Origin: Notolepis coatsorum
Taxonomy: Eukaryota; Chordata; Actinopteri; Aulopiformes; Paralepididae
Assembly: GCA_963971535.1 (NCBI GenBank)
Contig: OZ020592.1
Span: 121,197,333 to 121,261,332, forward strand
Reading direction: 5' to 3'
Length of the DNA: 64,000 nucleotides
How positions within the stretch are numbered: the stretch's first letter is position 1; each line of letters begins with the position of its first letter. Of this stretch, positions 10,576 to 23,196 are shown piece after piece. The translations under genes and the position numbers were made by a program. The notes under the pieces were generated by a model. The model saw only the letters and a list, made by a program, of their open reading frames with translations. It had not been told where the DNA came from and did no database searches.

Positions 10576-12661
10576 TGCCCCGCATATAAACTAATATGAT
10601 GTTGTGTGCCCTTAATTGAGATTGGCTCTATGGATTGGGATTGTCTTATATACTGTGCTAAAGAGCAAATAGTCCGGGACTAAGAGGGCAACCCTGTCTG
10701 GACGAGCGCGACACAGGAAAGAGTGTGGAGATGAATTTACCTGTTATTATCATGGCCGATGGGTCTTTGTATAAAATGTTTATCATATTAATGAATCCGT
10801 TTGCTAATCCCATCCTTCCGAGTACTGCCCATAAATAAGACCATTCCAATCTATCAAAGGCTTTCATCGCATCCAAGGATAATACAGCTGTAGGTGCAAT
10901 GGCATCCTTACTGGCGTCTAACATATGTAGTAACCGTCTTATATTATCCGTGATCAGGCAGCCTTTTATAAATCCAGTCTGATCAGGATGAACTAAATAT
11001 GTCATATGCTTTTGAAGTCTGATGGCTAGTACCTTAGCATACAGCTTAATATCGGTTCCGAGGAGGCTTAAGGGTCTATAACTACCACAATCGGTAGGGT
11101 CTTTGTCTTTTTTAAGGAGGACAGATATGAGTGCAATATTGTCGTTCTTATGGAAATTCCCCTCTTTGATCGAGTATAAAATCATATCAAGTAATAGGGA
11201 TCCAATTACATCCCAACATGATAGGTACAGTTCTGGAGGTATACCATCCCATCCAGGAGCCTTACCAATTTGCATTTCAGATATAGCCTCCCTAAGTTCC
11301 TCTAGTGTAATAGGTGTGTCTAACTGTTTAGCGTCTTCCTCTGAGAGTTTAGGTAGATTAATTTGATTAAGAAATGTATCCAGTTTATTTTGATCGAAAA
11401 CCATTTCTGATTTGTACAAGTTGGAGTAAAACTCTTTGAAAGTATCGTTAATTTTTTTGGGGTCTGTAACAAGTCCCTGTTGGTTCTTAATTGTAGGGAT
11501 ATCTGCAAATTTTGCGTTAGAACGTATCTTCATAGCTAGTAGGTGACTTGGTTTAGAACCATGAAAGTAATAATGTTGTCTTGTGCTACGTATTTGAAAT
11601 TCAGATTGTTGTCTTAAAATGGAGTTAATCTCTTTTTTTAACACATTAATTTGAGTCTCCAATCGAACCGAGTAGTTGTGTTGTAAAGAGGAGAACAACG
11701 AGGAGTAAAGCGCTTCCAGCTCTACCAATTTGGAACAACGATTCTTGCGTAGGTTGGAGGCAAAGACCGTAGTGTAATCCTTGATAAAACCCTTTACCGA
11801 CATCCATAACATTCTGGGATCCTGTACTGAATTCGCATTACTCCGCAGGAATTTAATAAGTTCAACTTTGAATTGTATTATGTATTCATTGTTTTTCAGC
11901 AGTATCGAGTTAAATCGCCATCTTGGGGCTCGGGATGACAGTATACCAAATGAACCTTTCAGGAGTAAATAACTGTGATCTGATAGTGCATTAGGCACCA
12001 TTTCCACGTCATAGCTATCAAATAGTCTAGGGGATGCAAAAGCATAATCTATTCTGGAAAATGTCTTGTGTCTTGCAGAGCGAAACGAGTACTCTCGGGC
12101 CATTGGGTTGAGTAATCGCCATAGGTCATTTACACCTGTATTCTTGGCCCAATCCTTTAGTGCATTAGATGCATGTTTCTGATCATTGGAAATGGTGGGA
12201 TTAGATTTATCCATCACGGGATCCCAATTAGCATTAAAATCCGCGCCAATTATAAATGAATACTCAGGAAGGTTCAACATTGCTCTAGTGAGTGTAGTGT
12301 AAAAGTTAGCGTCGTAAAGATTTGGGGCATATGCCGCTACCAACGCGATTTTCCTATTACTATATTCTACTTTAGCTATAATTACTCGGCCATCCGCATC
12401 AGACCATACGTCCAATAATTTGATATTCAACTTCCGTTTCGCGACTATAGCAACCCCATGGGATCTCGTTCCAAAAGATGAGTAGCTAATGTTATGATAT
12501 ATTTTGTCCGCTAGCATTACATTGTCCTTCACTAAAAAGTGCGTTTCGCTTAAAAGAGCCACATCAACCTGTTTGTTTTTCATCAATGTAAGCATGCTTT
12601 TGCGTTTGTGTTGTTTATTTAGTCCCCCAGTATTCCAAATCATTATATTCAAACTAGCCAT
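10576..12661 (-). pseudogene. L1-a ORF2: endonuclease plus partial reverse transcriptase
   Basis: A 667-codon open frame starts [15 protein letters not shown] at 12661. Residues 1-235 form an AP-type endonuclease: [43 protein letters not shown] and the terminal [11 protein letters not shown] linker with [20 protein letters not shown] follows. RT blocks begin near residue 465: [61 protein letters not shown] and [14 protein letters not shown]. One frame change after this (near 10658) leads to AQYIRQSQSIEPISIKG and HHISLYA, where the element ends. Endonuclease and RT roles are established for the family. This copy lacks the YADD aspartates, thumb and C-terminus. Confidence 0.93.
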
Positions 12662-13542
12662 AATCTAAACATGTTGTTGTATTCTTGTGTATAATTCGTC
12701 TGGAGTAAAACTTCACAATAGATATATATCCAATTATTGAGGTTCTGTTGAGAGCCGAGCCTGAAAACATACATATAAACCCAATCATATAATCCCCCCC
12801 TCCCTTACACGACCAGTCAGCCCAGAATGAGCCATTTATCCTTAACTTTCCTATGCAAATTGCCATAGGATCTAAAACTCTTAATTCTACCTTAATAGAA
12901 TGTCACCCGTGGCTTAGCCACTCTCCCGTTAAAATAATAAAATAAAAGTAAAAATAAAAAATATGCCTCAAATATCATAGTATATTCACTTAAACCTTAT
13001 ACTAATCTGTATAAGTTAAAACACACCGAAGAATAAGAAAGATGTATAGAACTAAATTATTGAAACCTCAAAAAAATAGAGAGCATTTGTTTAAATCTTA
13101 ATCTAACTTTGCCAAATTTATACACCTAGATGAAAATGAAGGTTTTAAATATGTGTATGCAGTTCGTCCCCCAAACAGGGGTGGGCAGTATTCCGTTGTA
13201 AAGGTTGTTGTTCTTCCAGATATGATTCTTGTGTATAGTCACAGATTGTTCTTTATGTTCCAGGTCTTTCTGCATGCCATAGGGTGATATTATTCCAGAA
13301 TATTCCGATATGACACCAAGCGTTGAAAAAGTCCAGAGTATTCCAAAATGTCAACAACATAGCATGACTTGCATAAAACCCATAAATCTAGCTGGCCCAA
13401 ACAGCGAACCTTTACAATAATATAGAATCTAGCGTCACATATTAACCTATCTCTACATCAATGTCATCAAAGCTTGTTTGATGCCACTTTTGGTGTCCAA
13501 GTTATAACGAAGTAATCAAAAAATTTAAAAGAAGAATAAGAC
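12662..13542 (-). other. L1-a inter-ORF region, no coding signal
   Basis: About 880 bases separate ORF1 and ORF2. The sequence is AT-rich and without a recognisable domain. A similarly long inter-ORF gap (1.33 kb) occurs in the related element L1-c, so the spacing appears to be a feature of this lineage. Confidence 0.65.
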
Positions 13543-14467
13543 TTAGCCTCCTCCGAGTAGTGGGTCACTCATGTAATCCTCGGCTTCTTCAGGCGAGGAA
13601 AGCTTTACCCTTCTTCCATTTTTATCCATGATGGAAAGAATCGCAGGGTAGCGTAGTGTAGGTGGGAACCCCTTCTCAAAAAGACGAGACATCACTTTCT
13701 TGTAACTGGCTCGTAGGGACACAACCTCGCGGCAGAAATCCTCGTAGAAGTACACTGGTTTCTCGTTGTAATGCAGGTTTCCCCTCTTCTTTCGTGCCGC
13801 CGATAATCGTATCTCTTATTCCAGTTTGGCGTAGGCTAGCAATAATCACTCTCGCTTTATTGTTGGTGTTGTCTCGGATACCAATTCTGTAGCGCTGATC
13901 CACTATCGGTAGTGTAGAGAGGATATCTGGTCCTAGAATTTGAGCTAACACTGTCGCGAACGAGTCGTTTGTGCAGTCAACTGATTCATCCAGTCCTACT
14001 ATACGGATATTAAATCTACGGGAATGACGTTCCAATTCGAATATCTTAGCTGTTAGCTTCCCGTTGACCTCATATATCTTCTCCATTAGTTCCCCGATGC
14101 CGTCATGTAAAGCCTCTTCGCCCGTAATGAATCTCTGTGTGTGTTCAATCAAGGTGGTTTCAACTACAGTAGTGCGTTCGGTCTGTACTGCAGCCGCTAC
14201 TTTTAAATCCTCGATTTTGGATTCGATAGATTCTTTGATAGCGTCAACCTTAGTATCAACCTTATCAACCTTATCGGTTAAGATCTTTATTAGCTTAGCA
14301 AGAGACTCTATATCGGATGAGGTGGCTGGGACGATGGAAGAAGTGGCAATATCAGCTGTTTTTCTCTCAATCTCTCCTGCCATTCCCCGCACGGAGCTCG
14401 TATCCAACGGCAGATCCTCTGGAGAGAGTTCGGCTGTGCGTTTCTTTCCTTGATTCCTTGTTGCCAT
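13543..14467 (-). pseudogene. L1-a ORF1 (RNA-binding coiled-coil protein)
   Basis: It starts MATRNQGKKRTAELSPE at 14467. After a basic, disordered N-terminus comes a coiled coil (about residues 45-135, with heptad-rich LIKILTDKVDKVDTKVDAI). Next is the RRM-like entry motif RRFNIRIVGLDE, typical of L1 ORF1 proteins. A single frame change near 13750 separates the main frame from the C-terminal part (13755-13543), which reads VYFYEDFCREVVSLRASYKK and LFEKGFPPTLRYPA, the usual C-terminal domain. ORF1 proteins coat the element RNA; that role is known for the family. The distance to ORF2 and the shared strand support the assignment. Confidence 0.88.
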
Positions 14468-14529
14468 CTTGATTCTTTCAGATTCTTTCAGTCGATATAG
14501 TTAGTTGAAGATCTCAGTTTATATATAAG

Positions 14530-15738
14530 CAGTGTTGTGCTAGTTACTGAAAAATAGTAACTCAGTTACTTTACTAGTTACTCATTTCAAAAGTAACTCC
14601 GTTACGTTACTAGTTACTTACACCCAAAAGTAATGCGTTACTGTGAAAAGTAACTATTTAGTTACTTGAAGATGAAAAAAATTGCTCCCATGCAGCCAGA
14701 TACAGATACTCAAAATCGGTTGATCAACTTGACAGTTTCCATTCACATCACTGAACTCTGCTAAGCAATGTGGTCACCGTCTAGATACAAACACAAATCA
14801 CAAACACAAATGTCCCGACGTAATAAGAAATGCACCGTGCCTAATTGCTCGGGGAGGTTGTGCGCATGCACGTTTAGGTTGAGCGCATGCACGTCTAGGT
14901 TCTAGGTTGAAAATAAGTGCTTGAGGAAAAGCCTTGATATCTGTCGCCGGAGCGTTTCATTATAACAGTCTTGCAACGTTGTTTAAGATATCAATCATGC
15001 ATTGCAACGTTAGAATAGTTAGGATATCAATTGTGCATGAAAGGACTATATTTATATTGTTTGATTAGTATTGATGAGATTCCCTGGCAGATGTGTAGTC
15101 AAAATGCGTTGATGAACTTGAGTTTCCATTCATTTACATTCACATCACTGCACTCACCAGTGTCTGTCGAGATGTAAAGTTAGTCCAGCAGCCCCTTAAA
15201 CATTTTCTTTGTTTCATTTCCATGTTGTACTGTATATTCTCTCTCCAAGTAGTTGAAAAAAGTGTTCCGTCCCATTTGCTGTGTGTCGCCTCGTATCATT
15301 CTACGCGGGTGGCGAGTGGATTTGGATGAGTGACAGTCCTCGTAGTTAACGTTAGACTCCAGTATCTTTGAGCCAAAACACAAATGACATAACTAAAACG
15401 TTATTTTCTTTTCGCTCGACAAAAGAGAAATACGCGAGTGCTCTGCCTGGGCGCTGCCATTATCAGTCAGGAATCTCAGGAATAGTAAACAAAACACGCC
15501 CCCAGCATAGCGTTCCCCGCAGCCAGGCAGACAGGATATGAGGATAATAATAATAATAATCACTACCGCTCACTATCAATCTACGCCGTATATAACGCAA
15601 ATAACGCAGTGACGAACGATTCAGTAACGTAAGTAGCGTTACTGAATTTCAAAAGTAATGCGTTAGAGTACTAGTTGCGGCAAAAAGTAACTTCGTTTCT
15701 GTAACGCGTTACTTTGTAACGCGTTAGTCCCAACACTG
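14530..15738. mobile_element. hAT-like non-autonomous element, TSD TATATAAG
   Basis: The element begins CAGTGTTGTGCTAGTTACT and ends AGTCCCAACACTG. It is flanked by perfect 8-bp direct repeats TATATAAG (14522-14529 and 15739-15746), the hallmark of hAT insertion. Subterminal GTTAC/GTAAC motifs are repeated many times near both ends, as in many fish hAT families. No transposase is recognisable. A short minus-strand frame at 15383-15180 is unassigned. The element lies in the 5' untranslated region of L1-a. Confidence 0.93.
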
Positions 15739-15838
15739 TATATAAGTCGAGGTTTAAACACATTGGTGTTGTAAAAAGTGGTATTTGAAGCAAAAAAAAA
15801 AAACGGATGAGGAGCTGTAACCAATGCGACCGTTACAT

Positions 15839-16890
15839 GCTGGTGCTAAACCGGAAGTCGTCTGGTAGCTCTCTCTAGTTTAATCCGGTCCGTCAGACTA
15901 CCATTTACCTTAATCCTTGCCGTCGGTTCTTAATATAATGCCCTAATTGTTTTCATAGCGTTTTTGTCTAATCCAAATTTCTCCAATACTTTATATAAAA
16001 TTATCAAGCTCACACTGTCGAATGCGTTTTCTGCGTCTAGGCTAACTAATACTGCACTTCCTCCTTCCTTTTGTATCTCCTCTACTATCTGCACTGTCTT
16101 CCTTATGTTATCCTCTTGTCTGTCTTCCTTTAATGAATCCGGTCTGGTCTTCATCTATAATATCTGTCATAAATGTCTCAAATCTTTTGGATATCATATT
16201 ATTGATGTATACATCTTGTAATCTACATTAAGTATGGACACTGGTCTGAAACTGCTACATAGTTCTCTATCTTTCCCTTCTTTTGGAATTGTAGTAATTA
16301 TGGCTTCTTTCCATGAAGGTGGCATTGTGCCTTCTTTCATCGTGTGTCTGAATGCTGCTTCTAATATGGGGCTCAGTTCCTGTCTAAATGTTTTGTAGAA
16401 TTCAGAGGGGAATCCGTCGCTACCCGGTGACTTACTGTTCTTTGCTTTACTGATCGCATTTCCCCACTTCCTGTTCTGTAATCTCTGCGTTTAATATTTC
16501 GTTCTGTTCCTTCCTTATCGACGGTAAATCTAGTTTTCCTAAAAATATCTCTATCTCCTCTTCTCCTGCCGCTATCGGTTGTGTGTATAGTTTCTTATAG
16601 TATTCTTCAAATGTCTTCTCTATTTCAGCTGGTTCTTTTAGTATTTTGTTTGTGTTCGTGTCCCTTATTGTGTGTATTGTGTTCAGTTTTTGTTGTGTCC
16701 TGATTCGTCTAGCTAAAAGTCTGGTCGCTCTCTGTCCTCCTTCATAGTATGTCTGTTTCATGTATCTAGCTTTCTTCTCTATTTCGGTCAGCAGTTCTTT
16801 GTTTATCTTTCCTCTAACGTCCTTTACCTCTCTAAGTGTCTTTTGGTTCTTTGAGTTTTGGTGTTCTCTCTAATTCTTTCAGTTTCTTTA
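15839..16890 (-). pseudogene. L1-b ORF2 linker and reverse transcriptase fragment
   Basis: Minus-strand pieces read KARYMKQTYYEGGQRATRLL, KTFEEYYKKLYTQPIA and RKEQNEILNAEIT (16761-16447). After frame changes come KSPGSDGFPSEFYKTFRQEL, SFRPVSILNVDYKMYTSI and [12 protein letters not shown], then VLVSLDAENAFDSV and IRALY (16154-15930). These are the RT entry blocks in order. The last recognisable residues are KVNGSLTDRIKLERATR near 15845, just before the conserved QGCP block, which is replaced by L1-a. At least three frame changes are needed, so it is a fossil. Confidence 0.85.
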
Positions 16891-16894
16891 TTAA

Positions 16895-17833
16895 CTCTTT
16901 CAGTGCCACTCACGAGATTTCTCGTGTTTTTTTATAGGTGGTTGCTAGCCACTCACGAGATTTCTCGGATTATTTTTTATTTTTTTTTTTTTGCGATCTG
17001 AAAAAATGTTGCATCACCCGAGCCTACCCGAGTATTGCCGAGCTGCGCCGGTGATCACTGTGGAAAAAAGCGCCCCCTGTCGTCTCCCAGATGACATAAG
17101 TGATTTTGGAATGGACTCAATGAAAATGAATGGGGAAAAAAATCCGGTACTCCACATTTTCCAGTTCACTGATCCAGCCGGGGTTACTAGAGTTCATTCT
17201 GGAGCCTCAGATCCCCGCGGATCATGGAGATCCACTGTGTCGCGTTGGATCCATACACGTATCGATTTTTTCGAATGGTGATCAGGAATTGGAATATACC
17301 AGTTGGATACCATCTGATGTCAGGTAAGGACTCTATGTTATCAGTGGTAGGATAATCAGAGTAAGTTTGATGAAGTTATAAGCTGTTTTGTGAAATGTCT
17401 TCTTTCGGTTTCAATGTAAAACTCCGAGAGGAAATCAACGAGGCGATTATCCGCGCGCGGCCGTAATGTGCGTGCGTGCACGTATAATATTGATCATCTA
17501 GCGTTTATTTGAAAACGATTCATAAAAAGGCCGACGAATATCAACGTTGTGGAATATTCCACTAAAAGACGATTTTCATAGAATGCTCCAGAATGAGCTG
17601 TTTTTTATATCAAAACGGGGGCTTTTCTAACTGCTCTGAAACGGCAACGACGCGATAAAAAAAACAATCTGTCTTCACAGCACTGTCTGGAAAATAGTCT
17701 TTGATAATGCGATGGGCAGATTAGACACATAGCCATAATTTAAAACATAGATTAGGCGATATTAACGTTAACATTGGCGCGGATGGTGGCATTCAAGCGG
17801 TAAAATGGAAAACCAGGCGTGGCACTGAAAGAG
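16895..17833. mobile_element. piggyBac-like TTAA element (939 bp) in L1-b
   Basis: TTAA flanks both ends (16891-16894 and 17834-17837). The terminal inverted repeat is CTCTTTCAGTGCCAC. L1-b coding sequence continues on either side. Near the left end a segment with CACTCACGAGATTTCTCG is duplicated within about 70 bases. There is no transposase. Confidence 0.9.
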
Positions 17834-17837
17834 TTAA

Positions 17838-18026
17838 GTTCTGGTATGTCTCTATTCTGGCCTTCTTGAGTAATGCCGTCTTTGCTATACATTTTCCTCG
17901 TATTACTACCTTTAGTGCATCCCATAAAATGTTTGGGTCTACCTCTCCATTGTCATTTTCTTCTCTGTATCTAATTATGTCTCCTTTTACTTCGTTAACC
18001 AAACCTTTGTTATTTAATAGTCCTAC
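17838..18026 (-). pseudogene. L1-b ORF2 linker fragment between two insertions
   Basis: On the minus strand it reads LLNNKGLVNEVKGDIIRY, then NILWDALKVVIRGKCIAKTA and RIETYQNL, the post-endonuclease linker of an L1-type ORF2. It is bounded on one side by the BEL/Pao target duplication CCTAC and on the other by the TTAA element. Its position between the endonuclease (27481-28279) and RT (15839-16890) parts confirms that all three are one element. Confidence 0.85.
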
Positions 18027-19453
18027 TGTTGTGAAGGGCCAGATTAAACCGAATATATATATTTATTTATATATATATATTTAATTGTATTTGTATATTC
18101 TCTAATATTCCCTGATATCCCTTGTATATTCCTTGTACAATATGCATTGAATATCCATTCTAGCCTACTGAACATCCCATAATAGTCTCCATTCTACTAT
18201 TGGTCGAGACCTTGGTGCCAGGCTGCCATACCCCCCAGACCCAGTTCAAACGTACCGCTCAACATGTACGAACAAGTCCTAGTTCCGCGTAGGAATCTGG
18301 CTACCGCACCACTAATGGTACTATTTGTTCATAGTGCGTATATATACTGCGCTACTAAAGTAGGACTTCTTTTTAGTCCAGTTTCTTACCCTCCAATAGA
18401 GTGACAGACGTAAAGCCTCCCCGCGACGCCACGTGTGGGAGTAAGGCCAAGTTCGGCCTACCATCGGTATTGAGACATCGTGTATATTAATATTTGAATA
18501 GTCATATTTGGCACTATATCGTCGAGTTGGACGTAGTCTATTAAGCTAATAATAGTCTATTCATATGTAGTGCTTCGTGCGGTGAGAATACTATCGTAGT
18601 CAGCACCCCCATCGTTTCGGGTAGAACTGGCTGCTTATCCAGGGTGGCCGACCCCATGTGAGGCTGCACCCGAGGAGCCCCAGAGCCGACGAGCGAGTGG
18701 ACCTGCATACCGGATTATTCTACCGACGACAGCCCGCCTTCCCAGGCACGGATTATGCTTTGTATACAGTGATTATTCTATGGATAAAGACCAACACTGC
18801 CGTGTGTTGGAAACCCCCCCCCCGGAGAGGACGACAGGTGAGGAGACGCTCTACACGACGAGGTCGCTTCACGTCTCTCCATCGTGGACCGGAGGAAGCC
18901 GGCCCACAGAGAGTCCAACTGCTTTCATCTGTGGATCGAGGATCGCTGAGGCACCAAGCCGCACAACCGTGGGTTCTCCCAGGATACCCTCGGCCAGACG
19001 GATACAGCCAGACTCTACCCCCCCCCCCCTTCTCCAGTTGTCTTACAAGCGACCGGAATTCCCCCCTAGTGTATCCAGTTCTATAATCATTAAAGTATCA
19101 TTGCTATTATTCCTTAAATATTCCAGGTTGTATATTTACCGCCTGCGCCACCAGAGATTGGACGTTCTCTATTGATATACCAACGAATACTCATTTGCCA
19201 TAAAAGTGCATCCTATTTCAAATCATAAATGTAATTAAGTGATTGCTCTACATACCTTTTGCTATGTATTAATTATTATTAAACGCAGACTTTCGACTTG
19301 GTACATTTGTGTTGGATCGTTTCATCTACGTGGGAGTGTTTACCATAATTATTTATGCCTAGTACTGGGTGGCCAGAGTCTAAAGTACAAGAGGTAGTGG
19401 TAGTAAGTATCATATCTAACAATACAGTCAGGGAATTGTACCCCTCAGTTACA
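18027..19453 (+). repeat. 5' LTR of the BEL/Pao element
   Basis: Begins TGTTGTGAAGGGCC and ends CCCCTCAGTTACA. It is near-identical to the 3' LTR. Short open frames inside it are also duplicated in the other LTR and are not genes. Confidence 0.95.
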
Positions 19454-19455
19454 AT

Positions 19456-19472
19456 TGGTCCTTCGAGCCGGA
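19456..19472 (+). promoter_or_regulatory. Primer-binding site, tRNA-Tyr type
   Basis: TGGTCCTTCGAGCCGGA, two bases after the LTR, is the reverse complement of the 3' end of eukaryotic tRNA-Tyr including CCA, recalled from memory of tRNA-Tyr sequences. Confidence 0.75.
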
Positions 19473-19519
19473 GGGTAATTAGTGTAATATTAATAGTGTT
19501 ATTAATATTGAAATGGCCT

Positions 19520-21733
19520 ATGATGAACACTCCACGAAACGATCCTCCTAACCAACGCCCGCAGCGCGAACGACGGCTCCCTCAGTACTTAGAGGCTTAC
19601 GCTGTCAGTCAACAACCTAGTCTTCTACTAACAGTAAACGCGGTAAAACTAGAAAGTAAAAGTATGTCTAACCCCAACGCCCAGACTACCCCGACCATAG
19701 AGGCCCCTACGGGTTCTAATGTAACTGACCACGCTCACGGTGGGGACCAGTGGGAACCAGACATGACTTCACACCCCGCCAGTACTGAAGAAGTAGTCCC
19801 CGATGAGTCCCGGGAGGAATACAACGCTACCGAGAGAGAACTCGGCACGGAAGAAGACGGGGAGAGCACCGTGGAGATAGAGCTCCAAGGCTCCGCAAGG
19901 AGTACCCCGAGGGAAGGCTCCCCTATACAACCGCCTTCTCCCAGCGAGGCAGAGAGGACCCTACAGCAGGCCTTCCTCATCAGCCTGAACGCCGCTGCTG
20001 AACGCGACCGACTGCAGATCCAGCAGCGGAGCGAAGAAGAGCATATACGTCTAGAAATAAGACGCATTCAGATGGAAGAGAATGTGGCCCGAGACCGAGC
20101 AGACAGCCAGCGAGCAGCTGCTGGTGCTCTACGGGACGCAGAGCGCGACAGACAGCAAGCGCAACTAATAGAACAGCTGATCAGACGGACAACACCCTCT
20201 CCCTCCGCCAGAGGCTCCAGGAACTCGTCTAGACACACCTCCAGGGCGGCATCCCCTAGCCGAGTAAACAACCCTGAACTTGACCAACAGATGAGGTCTA
20301 TACCCCCCACAGACCACCTCCCCCCACCGGTCCAAGCGAGACCTAGCAACCGGGAAGGAGCAGCATATCCTGTGGAGAGGCTAAACCAGAGACTACAAGC
20401 ACTGGATGACCTAACTGAAGACGAAGAGGAAGAGGAGGAGAACCACGCCCGACGACAGCACAGTACTCTACCGGACCAGGAGGTCCGGTACAGCCCAGGC
20501 TATACTCCCGCGGAGCTGCGCTACAGACCCCCGACTCTATACACGGGTGAGCACGACGCACGACCCGCACCGAGGAACAGCACCTGGACAAGCGGGCCAT
20601 GGTACACTGCCGGTACCAGCCCATACCAAGGAGCGGGAGGAGACTCGCCTAGGAGGCCTCTCCCCCAACGCTCGCCGATGTATCCACAGTCAGCGTCATA
20701 CATTGGCACGCCTATGGTACCCGACTTCACCCAAGAGAACCGGGCCCAGTATACAGAACTCCGCATGTGTCTGGAGACCATGTTGGTGGATGTATTGGAT
20801 GAACGCCATAAATACGCCATCCTACTGAAGCACTTAAAGGTACCCCGCGCACATAATATAGCGCTCGCCTACGCGACTTCCACCACCCCATACACAGCAG
20901 CGCTGGTAGCATTGGACCAGAGGTATGGGCGCATATGGGATTACGTGATCCAGGAGATCCGACACATCGACCGCTTACCCCCAGCAATAGACAATCGAGC
21001 ACTGGACGACCTGTCCATCAGAGTGCAGTCCCTGGTAGGGATGTTGGGAGCGCAGAGAGAGAAGGGGAGGCATGAACTTTACGCCAACTCAAATGTGGAA
21101 AGGATCTTGGAGAAGCTGCCGCCCGCTCGACAGGAGCGTTTTAGGCGGCAGAGAGACCACCGAGACCCGAATGGCCCCGAACCGAACCTCCTCGATCTAG
21201 CAGACTTCCTGGCGAGAGAAGTCAGCAGCCTACGGCTAGATACATTCGGACGGAGCACCCCTGGCTCCAGAGAAGGAACCAGACGACTAAATGATGGAAG
21301 AAGATCGGTGACTGTGATGCACCAATCGGAGTCAGTACCGAGCAGCAGGAGCCACAGTACCCCCTCCAGAACGGAGAAGTGGAAGATAGTGTGCCCCTAC
21401 TGTGAGAAAGAACACTGGCTAGCGCAATGTGACTCCTTCCCCAAGCTGAACGCGGAGGAAGCAAGTCAATGGATAAAGTCCAACAAGCGCTGTTTTCGCT
21501 GTGCGCGCTCACACATGGCAGCCGAATGCCGCTTAAAGAAAAGGTGCACCAAGTGCGATGGAGCCCATCTGGACATACTTCACGACAGTAACAGACGGCG
21601 CCCTTCACCCGCACCATCCAGCAGCAAAGCGAGCGTCATGTACATCGATCCCGCCAGCAGCAGTGGAGCCCGAGTACTCCTAAAAGTAGTGCGTGTGACA
21701 CTAAGCTACCAGAATAAAGTCCTGGACGCGTGA
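19520..21733 (+). pseudogene. gag-like region of the BEL/Pao element
   Basis: A long open frame begins near the MMNTPRNDPPNQRPQRERRL start. It has an acidic, glutamine-rich and coiled-coil-like first half and a capsid-like middle part. Its C-terminal cysteine/histidine clusters of zinc-knuckle type include CPYCEKEHWLAQC and CFRCARSHMAAEC. This layout matches BEL/Pao gag proteins. The element as a whole is broken. Confidence 0.85.
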
Positions 21734-23196
21734 ATATTAAAGGCAACCAACTTGTGTTCAGCTTTTCGTTCAGCGTTTCTCTGATTGGCCGCACGGCCAA
21801 TCAATCAATCCACTAGCACACGCCCTCGCGCAAAGAGAGACGCGGCAAAAGCGCTGGTCGAACCAGCGGTGTTCTGTTGTGTGACTGTACTACAGCGGTG
21901 TTCTGTTGTGTGACTGTACTAAACACTTCCACCACATGACCGACATTTGACATACAGTACACCTCCTATCTATGTTGGGATTATGTTTGGTCATGACAAA
22001 ACAATAAAAATCGCTACTGTTAGTAAGCTGCCACCACCCACTTCAATGACAGAGCTCTCATATTTGCGAATGCATAAACTATATCTTAAATTATGGCGAT
22101 GTGTCTAATATGGCTGTCGCGAAGTCATTGCTCTGTCATTGAAGGGCTTCGTTCTACAACGGAGCACGGTCGCTGCTGCTGGAGCTGGACCGAGTAGAGC
22201 CGGCGGCGGTGCACGGAAGCGGGGACTAACCACCGCATCGCCCCGCTGGCTCTTCAACAAGCAGCCTCCACAGCTCCAGTTAACCTAATTTATACCGTAA
22301 TGAATCATTAAAAAATATACCGTTAACTGGAATATGTTGTTTCTTTACACATATGTTGGATTATGTAATTGGGTTTTCATGACAAAACAATAAAAATCGC
22401 TACTTTACAACGGAGCACGGTCGCTGCTGCTGGAGCTGGACCGAGTAGAGCCGGCGGCGGTGCACGGAAGCGGGGACTAACCACCGCATCGCCCCGCTGG
22501 CTCTTCAACAAGCAGCCTCCACAGCTCCAGTTAACCTAATTTATACCGTAATGAATCATTAAAAAATATACCGTTAACTGGAATATGTTGTTTCTTTACA
22601 CATATGTTGGATTATGTAATTGGGTTTTCATGACAAAACAATAAAAATCGCTACTTTACAACGGAGCACGGTCGCTGCTGCTGGAGCTGGACCGAGTAGA
22701 GCCGGCGGCGGTGCACGGAAGCGGGGACTAACCACCGCATCGCCCCGCTGACGTTAAAAACGCGAAATAACGTTACTGATGTACAGTGACACCCAGAGTT
22801 TCTAGTTACAGTAGTGACGCGTGAATCGAGATAGTCCTAACACTAGTCTGTAACAGTGTTTATTATTAAGAGTCAGATAGTCCTAACAGTGTTTATAGTC
22901 CTAACACAGTGTTTATTGGTAAGAGTCAGATAGTCAGTGTTTATTATTTCATAACTGTGTGGGCTTTGTTTATACATGTACAGTGACGAGTGAATCTAAC
23001 TTTGGTTGTTAAAAACGCGAAACATAATAATCAGTCAGCAGCGCTCCACTGCTACCGCAGTCCAACACAAGTGCGTTGGAACAGCAGCCCAAGCTGCCGC
23101 GCTTGCTCTTTGGATTTCATTTGGGACGGCTGCGCTTGTCTGCGCGTGGGGGCGCGGCCAATCAGAACACAAGTTGGTTGCCTTTAATATTCACGC
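21728..23196. mobile_element. 1.47-kb DNA element with 9-bp TSD inside the BEL/Pao element
   Basis: It is flanked by a perfect 9-bp direct repeat GTCCTGGAC (21719-21727 and 23197-23205). Its terminal inverted repeat of about 32 bp begins GCGTGAATATTAAAGGCAAC. A GATTGGCCGC motif recurs subterminally at both ends. Inside lie 251-bp tandem repeats. No transposase is recognisable. A 9-bp duplication fits Mutator-like elements or possibly Merlin; the superfamily is unresolved. Because it sits in a very young retroelement, its insertion must be younger still. Confidence 0.88.
22155..22750. repeat. 251-bp tandem repeat, about 2.4 copies
   Basis: Copies start TACAACGGAGCACGGTCGCT at 22155, 22406 and 22657; the third breaks off after CGCCCCGCTG. 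A separate pair of about 32-bp direct repeats (GCGGTGTTCTGTTGTGTGAC) lies at about 21866-21920. Confidence 0.95.

Larger units (their letters stand above)
10576..15838 (-). mobile_element. L1-a: L1/Tx1-type LINE inserted in L1-b, 3' end lost
   Basis: The element runs on the minus strand and has a 5' region, ORF1 (14467-13543), an inter-ORF stretch and ORF2 (from 12661) up to the RT catalytic block, where it stops at ISLYA, just before the expected Asp-Asp. The loss of the 3' end with the 5' end retained is the opposite of ordinary 5' truncation during LINE insertion. It therefore points to a later deletion that also removed part of L1-b. A 1.2-kb hAT element interrupts its 5' untranslated region. 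ORF2 is related to that of L1-c, with similar N-termini. Confidence 0.85.

Noticed and set aside
15180-15383. Short frame inside the hAT element as a transposase relic
   Set aside because: No hAT transposase motif could be recognised in 67 residues.
18658-19175. Two overlapping open frames that recur at 26678-27108
   Set aside because: They lie within the LTRs and are identical in both. They resemble no known protein.
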